Positions 26,292 to 38,865 of a stretch of 64,000 bases of DNA are shown one piece after another. A program made the position numbers and the translations under genes. Positions within the stretch are counted from its first letter, which is position 1. Each line of letters begins with the position of its first letter. A model generated the notes under the pieces. That model saw only the letters and a list, made by a program, of their open reading frames with translations, had not been told where the DNA came from and did not search any database. Source of the DNA: Gorsachius magnificus (lineage: Eukaryota; Chordata; Aves; Pelecaniformes; Ardeidae); NCBI GenBank assembly GCA_034008185.1, contig CM067086.1:37611007-37675006 (forward strand), read 5' to 3'.

Positions 26292-28047
26292 CTAGAAGAA
26301 AACAAAACAAAACAACACACTACTATTATTCCAGTTTTATTAATGATTTGGAGAAATATATAGAGCTATTATTTTTTAAAAGGTATTATCTTGGAAAAAG
26401 CAGAAAGGTCATGCAACTCAAGACCATCCTGGGATTATTTTTCCTTTGCATATTTTTAGATGCAAAAACAACCAGGCAGGAAGGTTTTTTCTTGCAGGTA
26501 TTTTTAATGAGGAATATTCAGATGTAACAAAAATACCTGAAAACAAAAATACTTTAGACCAAAAGATTAAAAGCTGGAATCTCATAAGAAATCCTTGTTG
26601 TCTACAGATATATAGTTATTTGTGTCTTCTATGTTATGCAAGGATTTGTGCTTCTCAGCACAAAATCTACTGTCACACTATATTATAGAAGATGTGTTTC
26701 TGCTCTTGATGCTAAACCAAAGGAAAACAAATAGCAACTCCTAGTTGTTGTATTTAATGTATTATCATAAAGTGTTGTATAGGTCTCAGGATAACATGAA
26801 CAAAAGAGCACTCCCAGAACAAATCAAAGCCAGCTCTATACCATGCATCAACTGCAAAAATAAATGGATTTTATGCAAGAATTTGCTAAATATCATTTTG
26901 TAGTCTAATTTAGTAAATGCTTTTTTGAATCGATGACACTAGGAATCACAGGAAGACAAGTTTGAAGGGAACATGTTTAAGAACTTGATAGGGCTTTCAA
27001 ACTGAGAGTATCCCAGGTATCTGTTATTTACGTAGCTGCATAGCAGATGTTGGGAAAGGGCCTAAAACTCATAGCCCTTATCTATTTGTCTTGTTTTCAT
27101 TGTGCCTTTACTCAGAGAAAATCTAATTCCACTCCCTGCATTTCATACGGCAGTGCCTAAAGGGCTGCTTCTTTGTGCAAAAGACTGTACTGGGTAGTAA
27201 CAGAATTTGGTGCCACCACTGTTAAGATGCTTAGGGGGCTGATCAGAGCACAGCTTTGAACAAACCAAGGGGGTTAGTCACAAACATATTTTGCTGTACA
27301 GTGAACACAGTAAATCACTTTGTGATGACGCAGTATGAGCCACATTCCTAACTTCTAATTCTGCTGTTCTACTACTGGAGATTTATATTCATAAGCTTAT
27401 TACAGATTAGTGCAACTTTGTCTTGAGACAGCTCAAGGTGGGCTGTATATTCCACATTAAAGGAATAATTCTAGAACTATTTAGTGGGGGTGTGTGTGTG
27501 TGTTTGTTTTACTTTATTTTATTTTGGGGTTTTTTTTTTTTTGGTTTAAATCAGTGTTCATGTACTATTGGCAACTAAACCACACCACCACCCTTTGTAG
27601 AAAAATGTAAGAAATACAGAAGATTCTGAGGAGAGGACCATCCTGGAAAAAACACAAAGTTCACAATATTTCACACCCTTGAACTTCAGTAACCTCTCCT
27701 GTCCTTGCTTCTACTTACTGCTCTATCTTACAACACAGCTGCATGCCAAAATGGACCCCAAGAGGCTTATAGCTGAAGACAAGGCAAACAAGGATCTTAT
27801 TTTTCTCTTTATAAAGAAAAGAGAGAGTAGGAAAAAAAAGTAGGGAAAAGCAGGAAGAAAAAAAACCCATGTGACTATGAACTTTGGTCTGCTCCCATCT
27901 TTCCATTAAAATCTATTTCATATATTCCATTGAGCTATATCTTCTTGGAGAATTTGCAGATACTTTTTGAATAGTGAAAGAATGCCTGATTCACAAATCA
28001 GTTATAAGAGAGCTCAATTTTCATTTTTTAGAAGTGTTCAAACTCAC
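26292..28047 (-). other. STXBP6: STXBP6 1.76-kb intron
   Basis: This short intron lies between two confirmed coding exons, with donor CGG|GTGAGT at 28047 and acceptor TTCTAG at 26292, read on the minus strand. It contains a GT-rich patch and T run around 27485-27545. No interspersed repeat, RNA gene or additional exon is recognised. Confidence 0.9.
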
Positions 28048-28178
28048 CCGATTAGGGTCTATACCATTGACCTGGCGAAGCTGCTCGAGCATCCACTGCG
28101 TTCTCCTGACAAAAGATGTAGAGCCTTCAAATTGCTTCACCTTTGTAATAGATGCTTGGGCTGGTTTCTTGTTTGTCA
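28048..28178 (-). CDS. STXBP6: Amisyn exon encoding the central PH-like domain
   Basis: This 131-bp coding exon of STXBP6 is 2 nt completing a Val codon followed by 43 codons. The translation reads TNKKPAQASITKVKQFEGS, then TSFVRRTQWMLEQLRQVNG and IDPNR. It belongs to the N-terminal PH-like domain related to the Sec3/exocyst phosphoinositide-binding fold; the basic KKP and KVKQ stretches suit contact with acidic lipids, though that is family knowledge and not visible proof. The acceptor is TTTTATATGTTAAG|TG with an upstream pyrimidine-rich stretch; the donor is CGG|GTGAGT. It enters in phase 1 and exits in phase 0, which matches the exon at 26126-26291. The upstream exon(s) with the initiator Met are not found up to 64000, which implies an intron of at least 35.8 kb. 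That fits the large size of this gene in other vertebrates. The frame is intact. Confidence 0.95.
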
Positions 28179-28458
28179 CTTAACATATAAAAGAGAAAAC
28201 ATATAATTGAAATGGGATAATGTTTCTGGAACATGCCATTTAGTTCACTGTATCAGTAGCTGGTTTGCTAGTGTATTTTCTATAATATCCCACAAAGTAA
28301 ATACATGTCACTGGTTCTGACAGTAGAACCCTTTCCTGGATAACATATAAAAGCACATTCCTTATTGTCAGGATGATGGTACAATGCCAAACAAGCATTA
28401 TAGTACTCAAAATTGGATATGTTTAAGCCATTATCAACTTAAGTTGGCAACATCCTGT

Positions 28459-28475
28459 AAAAAAAAAAAAAAAAA
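28459..28475. repeat. A17 homopolymer
   Basis: This is an uninterrupted run of 17 A in the long intron, a few hundred bases upstream (in gene sense) of the exon at 28048-28178. It is low-complexity sequence. Confidence 0.9.
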
Positions 28476-31025
28476 CAGAACTAAACTGAAGGTCTTTCCA
28501 TCTGCATTCTTACCATCACCCTACTGTTCTCTTTTCCCCACACTAATTAGCAGAGCTTTCTCATACCCAACCTCTTATTCATTTCTCTCTTCTTGTCATT
28601 TCAAACAAGAGAACACCAAAAAAAAAGAAAGAAAAAGGCATCTCCATGTAAGTCCATTTATGTACCTTTTTTAAAAAAAAAAAAAGGTTACTTTAGACTG
28701 ACTTTCATGTTGGTGATTAATTGGAAAAAATAGAGGTTTCTCCAATCTTTTCACAACATGTCACATGTAGGTCATGCTTGTATAACACCACCACCATCTA
28801 ATGACAATTAATTACCAATTCCCAGTTTCCAGTTGGCAGACATGCACTTACTGCACTGAGAAAGTAAGCCTACCCAATCAGACAATAGTCTGTGAAAAAG
28901 TCATAAGCAGTAACTAAAGATCACCCCCCCCTCCAAATATTAGGTACCACAAAGACCATAAATAAGATTGATCTTACTTGTTATAAACAAAATATATGTT
29001 AAAACCCACAAAGTCAGTCATGCAAGACAGCTCTGCTTGGGGGGGGGGAAGGGGGAGAAGCAATATAAAACACTCCAATTAGCGTATCCTTCGCTCTGCA
29101 TCAGGTTTTCAAAGACTACTTAAACATTAAAGCTAACTTTTCAACAGCAGGAAAACTGGCTTCCAGTATTAGATTTTTTTTTTTTCTCTAAACAAACAAA
29201 TTTTCTTTTCATCAGCCTAACTTTTAACCTCCATGAAAGTTTTATAAGCAGTTTTAAGCACTTTCTATAGGCATACCCTGTATTTTATTTACTTGTTATT
29301 TATCTGTTGCTATATGTTAAGTCACTTCCAAACACATTCTCGCTTTCTGTGAAGAAATAATTTGTAGAATCATTGTACTGCACAATCTATTAAAGCTAGC
29401 AGGCCATTTATTTTTCTCCTTAAACTCTTTATTTCCGAAAATCCTTTTATCCATATGGTCCTCCAAAAAGAGTATTATCGGAAAAGTCACTTTTCTCTGC
29501 TTTTAGATGCTGGCAGTTAAAGAAGACTTTTAAAATAATCAAGACTTGAATAGCAAGATAGCTTATTTTTGTGCACTCCCTTTACCCAAATAATCAGGCA
29601 AACTAACAGGCTTCCTACTCTGAAGACGCACACTGCATACACTTCTGCACTCAGGGTCACAATTGTACAGTAAGTAAACATTGATGTAATACCTTATTCA
29701 GTAAAGTTAAAAAGCTACTATAGTTTCTTAGCATGAAAATTTACCACTGCACAGATCACTGTCTTGATGTTAAATATACTTTGGAATAGATTAGCAAATT
29801 CTGATTAATACAAGAAGTTCTTTTCAATCTCTCAGGTTTACACTTTTTCAGTTCAGTGTGTGCCTCTGCATGTGAAAAGTCCAAGCACCCTTATAAGAAC
29901 TTAATTTAATAAACAGAAAATTCATTTCCAAGGAAATTTTAATAGGTAAAAAAAAATTTAAAATCAGATACTAACATTTCACATGGCAGATAATTGTTTT
30001 TAAGAAGTTAATTTGGAATAGAAAGCATAACTGGACTCAATATATTGACTGGACTATTGATAAGAATGTAATGCCAGAAGTCTCTTAATCAGCAGTTGAA
30101 GCAGTGAGAACCAAACTGGTGCAGTATATGATTCAGAACTGCACATCAAATGGTACAGAACAGAGAAAATCAATGTAGTATCAGAAAGGTAGCAGCAAAA
30201 TTAGATCAGAACAGCTACTGAAATGTAATGACTGAATATTACCAAGAAGTGAGATTAGTATTAGAGATTCATTGATTGCTCAATGCCCTACGCACTCAAG
30301 CCTAACAATATCAATGGAGCAGAGGTGACAAGCATCCTATCTATACTTACATGGTATATATAGGTTCTGTTTTTATTGCAAGATTACACACTACTGAGTG
30401 GGAAACAAATTCAAAAGTTACACAAGCAGACCACAAATTCATGTCTTACCTTCCCTGAATTCACCCCTTCTAATATCTACTCACGTCTTTTTGCCACCCC
30501 CAGTGACCACTTTGGCAGACTCCATGGCACTCCAGCTGGACCAAGTCTCACATATTTTCTACAAAGCAGTACTAATAGAACGCTACCTAACAGTGGCTCA
30601 AGATTTGTGGTCTGTGGATTATTCCCCTTCCACGCAAAGCAGGCAACAATCTACTGCTGAATGAGCCATGTATAAAAAAAAAAAGTGTGTACTATACATA
30701 AGCCACATATAGAATTAAAACTAGTATCATTGCCAAACAAAGCATTTGAAACAAGGAAGCACTAGACGGAATAATTATGTGACCTAATGCTATTTTTACC
30801 CCCTCAGAATCTCATGGATAATCAATTACGAGATGTATAGCCTTAAACTTTAATAAAGTAAACTCACTGCTCTGAAGGTTTCTAAATGGCATACATTCTA
30901 GTGCTTTTAAAAACAGGGTCCATTTCAAGGTGAAAATATAAAATTTTACAAATATTATAGTTAAACACTAAATGTCTAATCTCAACATCTCTGTAAATTG
31001 TTGGGCTGATTTCACATATCCAAAA

Positions 31026-31253
31026 TTTAATTCTCCAAACTCCTCTGCAGCTTTGTCTTCGGCCAGATAAACTCTTGAAAATCCCTATTAGTGATAATGT
31101 AAAACCATCTTTTAATTCTCCAAACTCCTCTGCAGCTTTGTCTTCGGCCAGAGCCATCAATACTCTACTTTGGCAAAAGATATTCACATTAAGCACCTAA
31201 ACTTCATAAACTCTTGAAAATCCCTATTAGTGATCAACTGTAAAACCATCTTG
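31026..31253. repeat. Nested tandem duplication (A-B-A-X-B)
   Basis: A 42-bp segment A (31026-31067) is repeated exactly at 31111-31152. A second segment B (31067-31111) recurs at 31206-31253: 29 bp are identical at its start and about 13 bp at its end, with small differences between. In the first unit A joins B directly; in the second, a 54-bp segment X (31153-31206) separates them. The simplest reading is one tandem duplication of a roughly 140-bp A-X-B unit, with X later lost from, or never copied into, the first unit. The near identity argues for a recent event. The sequence is not a known repeat family to me. Confidence 0.93.
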
Positions 31254-32408
31254 ATTAGATGACTGCTTCTATATCATCCACCACGCAGTAACTCTGGGAG
31301 AGGCTGAGAGGGCTCTACTACAGAAGACCTTATAAGGGTCTTGGGTATCTTGTAGTCCTGGACAGAAATTCAGTCTCAAGTTAGCTGATGTGATCCTCTT
31401 GGAAAAATGGCAGTTCTCCCTTTAGGTCTCACACTTGTAATTACTGTGCACAGCCAAACAGATCTAGTTGCATTTCATCTTTTGTGTCTTGGTATTTTAG
31501 GAAAAAGCTAGCATTTCTAGAACATTCAAAAAAACTGCTGCTACCCACAAACCCACCGAACTTGCTTTAAAACCTTCATTTAGTTCATGACAGCTTGACA
31601 GTAGTATGGCAGTCATTACAACTCTGCAAAACCCTTTGGCAGCTGGGAAAACCATCCTCACTAGCTGCTCATTATGTTGCTTTGCAAACTAGAGCACTTC
31701 CACACAAACCACTGCGTGGGTGTTACCTTGCAAACATGTAAAAAGGCTTTTCTTAAATCTGAAAAAAATTGGAAGCAATTACATGCTTCTAGCCACATTC
31801 CCTCTCTAACAAGTCATTCCAACATGTTCCCTAAAATCTTCCACAATCATTATCTACCTTAATAAAATAAAATACAATGTTTAAGTTATGCTTCAATTTT
31901 AGGTGGGGTTTTCTGTTTGGTTGGTTTGGTGGTTTGGTTTTTTTTAACAGAACTTAAAGTATGCCTTCAAAATATGAAGCTGTAGTAGTGCAGACAAAGC
32001 ACATTTATTTGGAATCCATCAGTAGATGGTAGGTCCATATGGTAATTTCTGTGTGTCATCAGATGCAATAAAATAAGCTTTTATATTTTTTTTTAAAGGA
32101 ACATGCAGTTTGTAAAGTAAGAAAGAAGGTATGAGAAGTAAGCTACAGCAATTTATCAATTGATGATGGAAGACATTGTGAGGGTTTGTTTGTTTGTTTA
32201 TTTGTTTTTTTAAACACTAGATGAACATACAACCACTAGTCTCCGAGTCGGAAACAGCACTATTTCTTCCAGGATTGAAGACATTAATAATCATTTTGCA
32301 TCTTAAATAAAAATATGTTCTAGTATTAAGTTTCAAAGCAGTTGTTAAAGCTTGAGATCACAAGCATTTAAGTAAAAAACTCTGTTTCAAAAGCAGATCA
32401 GAGAATAT

Positions 32409-32464
32409 TGACCTCTAGGGGTCCCTTCCAACCCAAAACATTCTATGATTCTATGATTCTATGA
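32409..32464 (+). mobile_element. CR1 LINE 3' end (very short)
   Basis: The sequence GACCTCTAGGGGTCCCTTCC followed by AACCCAAAACATT is the classic CR1 3' terminal region. It ends in three copies of the 8-bp ATTCTATG terminal repeat (32440-32463). Only about 55 bases remain, so this is an extremely 5'-truncated insertion. It lies antisense to STXBP6 within its long intron. Confidence 0.93.
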
Positions 32465-35400
32465 ATATGAGGCAGAAATAGTCAGATCGGAATTAGCTTT
32501 AGAGAATGCTGTGACAGAGTCAGGGAAGTCACTGTTCTCATCATTTAGAACACATGGAAACAAACGCATTTGAATTCCAGACCTTAACTAGAATCCAGTA
32601 CCATGTGCATGTTTAGCATCTATAGCAGCAAATCAATACAGCTCTTCACACAGAAAGCTAAGGGAGACTAAAGTCACAGCCCAACTTCATCTCATCTGCA
32701 GTCCAGAATATATTTTCTTAATTTTTTCAGTCTTCTAAAGTATCTTTACTTGAATAGAAAAGATAAAATAATGAAAAATGGTTAATTCCTTAAATACCTA
32801 CCCCAAAATACCTGGCCTTGAGAGACAGTCTGAAAGCTTTAAACCACAGCACTATGAACTTCTATTGTTTTATCAGATTTGAAATGCATATTTAAAAAGC
32901 AATGTCTGTCCTTGAAGTCTTGTATCTGAATACCTGATTTTGTTTCGGACTTTTTTTTAAATTTGGATCTGTGTATTTAATAACTTAAAATCTAGGTGAG
33001 TAGGAATCTTAAGACAAACGGCTTGACTGAAATAACTAATGAAAGGAGAAATTAAGAAGTACAAAGTCTTGAAGCAGGCAGTGACTACTGCAACTGTTTA
33101 TATTAGAACCAGGATTTCTTTTTTTTTTATCTGAGCACCGCACAGATTAATAAATTAAGCAGCCTTAACTTTTGTTGCTGTTGTGTCACTAGCTCTTGAG
33201 GGGGAAAAAAAGAAATAGTGCAAATGAAGTAAAAAAATTACTTTCATCTATGAGATTTTTTCATTTGTGAAAGTGACAGACTCACTCACTCCTGAGCGGG
33301 CCTGCAGAAATCTACCGAAGGCACTGGCTATCTGTGTAGTTCAATCTAAGTTCAAACCAAAACAATTGATCAGTTTAATGTTCGATCAGCATAACCTATC
33401 TGTATGTCAAGTCCTGTACAGTCGATATTCATCCCTCAATTCACGAATAACCTGTGAAACAAAGTTCGTCATACTGGCTGTTAATAATTAACGACGGAAA
33501 AAATCTTTAGAATGAACTCACAACAGGCTAAAGCCCTTAAAAAAAAATTTATAAAAAAAAAAAGACCTCTGATGAAGAAAAAGTTGAACTCAGTATCAGG
33601 GCAGTGTGGTGTGATTTTATGGTTACTGTACCTAGAATTTAATCATACTTACCTTCTTGTAGAAAAACTGCCCTAAAGGAAAACTCTTCTTTTCACAGTG
33701 AGACTAAGCCTAAAAAAAACCCAGGAGTTTCCTAAAAAGCTTTTGATTCAGTCAGAATAAAAAGAACAAGTTTAAAAGTAGGAACACATTTTAATTAAAA
33801 AATATTATTTAATATCCGACACAGATTTTATTAGAAAATAGATAAAACTATGTATTAGCATTTGTGGTAGAAATGCTTTTTTTTTTTTCCAAGCCATTTC
33901 TTAAGGAAAAAAAGTAGGTTATAAACAGACTGTGACAGAGATAATTACTCCTCTATACTTTCCAGTTCTCCAGAGTTACATATGGAAAAGCTGTCTGTTC
34001 CCTCCAGACTTCTGTTTGTGCAATTACATCTAATTCTCATTCTACATGCCCCTTCACTCCCAGCCACCAAGGAAACAGCTATTTCATAAACCTGCAAAAA
34101 GCTCACTGACTATAATTCTGATAGTCACATACACAGCCCTAGGAAGCTATGGCTATTAGTTAGGCTGATGATCTGCAGTTTCTGACCATCAGAAAAAAAA
34201 GAGTGAATTTTGTTTCTTTGTCCAACTGCTGCTCAATTCTGCAACATGCTTGATTTTTTGTATTCAGAGGACAAAGCATGAATAAATTATGGAAATGCCT
34301 CAGAAGCCTGAAGAAACCCAAGACATTTCTTTCTTGCAAATATCATAAAGTACAAATGCTCAAAGAAAAGACAACTTAACAAGATATCTACAAGGACTGA
34401 CCCTCATTTGCTATTCTCACCTACATGACTGCAAAGCAAAAGTCAAGAAAAGAAGATTTAGTTCTCTTCCTCTAACATGAGGAGCTCTTCCTTCTGTCAC
34501 AAGAACAACCTTACAATTGTTTCCCCCCACATTTCAAAATCTTATTCTCCCTGCTTTCTTCCCAGAGTGAGGAAATGGCATCTAGAGAGGGGAAAGGACA
34601 CTAAATCACACATCCCTCGACCCTTATGATAGTAGCAGCTAGTATCATTGCTATCTGGAGCACTCCAAGGTAGTTCAAACCACTACTGTTCAGGCCACAT
34701 GGTCCTATAAGCAAAACATCGTCCTGGCAAGCAACTTCTAGAATTTCTGAAAGCAACTTTCCAACAACCAGACAAGTAATTAAGATTAAGATTAAGTAAT
34801 TAAGAATTAAGATGAAGCAAAAGGGTACATTATGACCTATTTGGGTATTAAAGAATAATGACCAGATACATGACACTGTCTTAATATACCATGTGGATTT
34901 CAGGAAAACTATTTCCAGTCCACTTCACTTGATGGTTGTGAGCTTTGCTCTCTATCAAGTCCAGCTTTGAGTTTGCACACCAAAATTTGTAGTATTTCAT
35001 GTTTTCTCAGAGCAGTTTCAACTAAACACTGATTTAATGTGGAATCTAAATTAATTCTAGAACTTTAAGACTTCAAATGGTGGTTGCCCAAGGGCAACCT
35101 CCTGCAACCTTCATACCTGCCATGGGTTCTTAGATCTCCACTATCTATAATAGAAAGAAATGCTCTGAGAAGACAGTGCTAATAAGAATCCAGACTTACA
35201 TTGCCACCTCCAGGATTAATTTGAGGTACAGAAGAAAAAGGGTATGTTTGCAGTAGAAGACAGATAACCTTACTGAAAATGAACAAAAGCAGCTAAAACT
35301 GGGGCAGGTTTAAATTCCCACTTGCTGGTCAAGGCTTGTCAAGCTGTCAAAATGGCTGATAAGTTGAGGCTTGACTTCATAGCATTTACTACTTTTGCCC

Positions 35401-38083
35401 AGTATTTCCCCTTTCCTTTCTTTGACAATGCTGCTTTCTCACCATCTGGGATCTAAGGACATGGAAGCAGGGAGAAGCTGCAGAGTTCTCACCTTCTCCA
35501 CTTGCCAAATAGGACATGGTGATGTCAGTGTCCCTAAATACACAGCAGTTTAACCAAAAATTAATTCTTTCTGTTTCTTCAGGCACAGCATAATGTTTTG
35601 ACATCAGATTGGAAAACACAAAGAAAAGGGAAGCTTTCAGATACAACAGAGGCACGCTACTCATAGGTCTAAACACATACTGTTTGCTCCCAGAGCCCTT
35701 CCCAATAGTCCAAATAACAAACTACATCACCTGTCTGCTTAAATCAGCACTTACTGCATCACCGCCTGTTACAAAGTTGCCAGCCTCACTGTCATTGCTT
35801 TCCAGATAAAAATGTACAAAATATGTATCTCTTAATTAAGGTTTATTCGTACATTGTTTGAATATATAGTTTAAGTAATATTTTTTCTTTGTCTACATAC
35901 AAGTTATCTTTATCTGCTCAACAGTAAAACAAAAATAAAATCCTAAAAAAAAATAATCAGTTACCCTGGAAATTCAGATTAAGGTATGTGGTATGTTCCC
36001 AAGATGAAAAACTAGACAAAACAGTTTTCTGGTGCCTTCAAGTAATTAAAAAAAAAATAGCTTTGGGTTGCAATGGGTGTTTCCATGTGTAAGACATCAT
36101 AAAGTACTATAAGCCTGAAGTGAGAGCCTGTATGTTGTCCAAACATACCAAGTGCATTAATAAAACACTGCTGCTTATAGGCAGAATGCCTTGCCTTTCA
36201 GTTTTGCACCTAGTTTTCCATTATATTTACATTTTGCAGAACCATGTAAATACACGTCCTTAAAAATAGTTTTTATGCCTATTCAAACACTGTAAACCCC
36301 ATCACATCATGTACATTACAGACTTTACAGTTTCTTGACAGACTCATTTTTCATTCCTATCAAATTTTTAAAGCTAGAAAGATAGAAGTATTGCAGTTAT
36401 AAATTAATAGCGTGCTTAAATTATTCTTCATATACTATAGTAATATAGTTTAAGGTACTGATACCAAAGCAACTGCTTTTCATGTTGGCACAGTTACATA
36501 GAGAGATGCAATTAATAGTGGAAAGAATGGCAGACTTCATTTTATAGCCAGAGAAAGCTTCTGCTTAACTGCAAATGTTTGGAAAGGAATCTCATTAAAC
36601 ACATATTCACTTCCAGAATGATGACTGAACTTCCAGGTTTTGTTGGAATTGCCTTTTACTATTCCATATTGCAAAGCAGCCAACTTTCAAACTTTTCCCA
36701 CCTCCTTTTTCCTGCACAAGGATAGTCAGCTGCACTTGAAGACTCTTGAGAAATTTCTAGGCAAATATAGCCTATTTGAGCTGTGTATACGTTTTTAATT
36801 AAAAACTAGTTGAGAGGACAGGATGGTGGTCTCACAGATCTGCCAAGGCACTGTTGCTGCAGCGGAAGATGATAGGTATTCCAGCCAGGTCCCAGGAAAG
36901 AGGGATGACTTCCTCACAACCCAGGGACCAAAGACTTCATTAGGGACCTCTCAACCAGCACAGAGCTCCTGCTGATCCTGGCCTAGAGCATTTTGCATTA
37001 GTAGTTTACCTTGCCCTGGGATGGTAGAGCCTCACTTCTTAACTGTAAGGTATTTGGTGACTGAGAATTTCAGCCCCTCATAGCATGTGCCCGTCTTCTG
37101 TATTAATCTGGAGCATCAAACAGCTTCAATCTTCTTAGCTCTCTTTTCTTAAAAGGAAGGCAGCATCCTACACAGACTTGGCTGAACAGGATACTTTAAA
37201 TAGCTGTGTAAGCATTTACACACACTTCAGAAAATCCCACCTCAAATCTAGTTTAGAAATCAAAGCTCAAGATGCAGACCACAGTGAATATCTGTGTGGG
37301 TGGCTTTGAGAGATTTCTTTTATCACATTCTGGTCACTTCAGCACCTGCAACTATGGAGAACCAGTTAAAGTCAATAGCACAAAGAGTAATTCTACTCTT
37401 AGTAAGTGGAATTTGGAAATTCTCCCATACAAGTTAACAGATGTGCATCCGCATGCAGAGAATACACTAGGAATTACCTCACCAGCCTGAAAACAACGTT
37501 TGAACTTCACAGCAAGTGTCCCGAGGGGCAGGAAGAGGCTCTGGAAAACTAAGGTTCGAATTCATTACTCAGTAACTCACACAAAAAGTATGGTATTACA
37601 AAATAGTTCTCCATTTATAAGTTTGCTTAGATAACTTGACAGGCTTCAGGTTCTGGAACAAATTGGCCAATGACTTAAGAACCTACAGTGTAAGAGGACC
37701 CTGTTTTAAGAGGGTAGGGTATTTACTGAAGCTTTTAAAGAAGTGACTTATAGAACACTGTGCTCTTTTCTGGATTTTGTACTTAAATGACTGGAAATAC
37801 AGTAGATGAGATTACTTTGAAAGAAAATACTTTGCACACAGCAGATGCAAGAAAGAGACTCTACTATCTCTGCTCAAAACAAAATCCCTAGCTTTGGCCA
37901 TGCAACAGCCTAAGAGCAGCAGTGGGCAAATTATTCCATATTCTAATGACTCAAACTTTCAGATGGACACAATTCTACAAAAACTTCCACATTCACATGG
38001 GGCATGATAACATCTAAGTCTCGATACAAGCAACTAAAAAAGGCTGGTAGACTGACCACTTCAGATTACAAAGAAATTATAAA

Positions 38084-38107
38084 ACACACACACACACACA
38101 CACACAC
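38084..38107. repeat. (AC)12 microsatellite
   Basis: Twelve perfect AC dinucleotides, flanked by A-rich and C-rich sequence. It may be polymorphic. Confidence 0.95.
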
Positions 38108-38689
38108 CCCAAATCAAAACAACAAAAACCCCAGAATCACATCTGTGGGGAAGTACAGGGCGTGACTGAAGGACAGGCCAAGCAGGAAGAATAACAAGTA
38201 AGTGGGCCAACGGCTGCAATCCCAAGTTATCATCATACATTATTTTAACTGAAGCCAGTTATTTAAATCCTGTCCATTCAACAAAAAAACATTATATCAA
38301 CCTATGAAGTACTCTATGCACAGTATTTAACCCACCACACTTTTACTGAGCAGAAGCCAGATATCCAGCCTTTCTTACATCTTCATGCTGGAAATGCAGT
38401 GAGTATTGTGAAGGGATGTTTTTATGTGCTGACTTTTTTTTGCTGTCTGAATTATTTTCTGCAAACAACTGAAATGAAATAGAGCAAGCAACACATGTGT
38501 TTCAGGTAGCACTTAGCCTGACATGTAAACGTAGGGGGGGCAGGAATCTCTAAAGTATGTATATTCTGAATATTTTGAACTTAAGTTTATAGAAATAAAG
38601 ACTACCAGTACCACTACTATTAGACCTGAGAGAATGCCTGTATTATGTGTCTTACACAAAATCCAAAGGATATTTTACATATCAGAAGG

Positions 38690-38865
38690 TCCCATCCCTA
38701 TCTTTCCAGGGAGGTGGTCGAGTCCCCATGCCTGGGGGTATTTAAAAGAAAGGCAGATGAGGTGCTTAGGGACATGGTTTAGTGGTGGGATGGCAGTGCT
38801 AGGTTAACGGTTGGACTTGATGATCTTAAAGGTCTTTTCCAACCTAGACGATTCTATGATTCTAT
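38690..38865 (+). mobile_element. CR1 LINE 3' end fragment
   Basis: About 175 bases match the CR1 3' untranslated end. The segment around GGAGGTGGTCGAGTCCCCAT is followed by GGGACATGGTTTAGTGGTGG, GGTTGGACTTGATGATCTTA and TCTTTTCCAACCTAGACG, ending in about two copies of ATTCTATG (38851-38865). It is 5'-truncated like most CR1 copies and sits antisense to STXBP6. The left edge is where similarity fades and is approximate. It is better preserved than the copy near 48.1-48.6 kb, hence probably younger. Confidence 0.95.
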
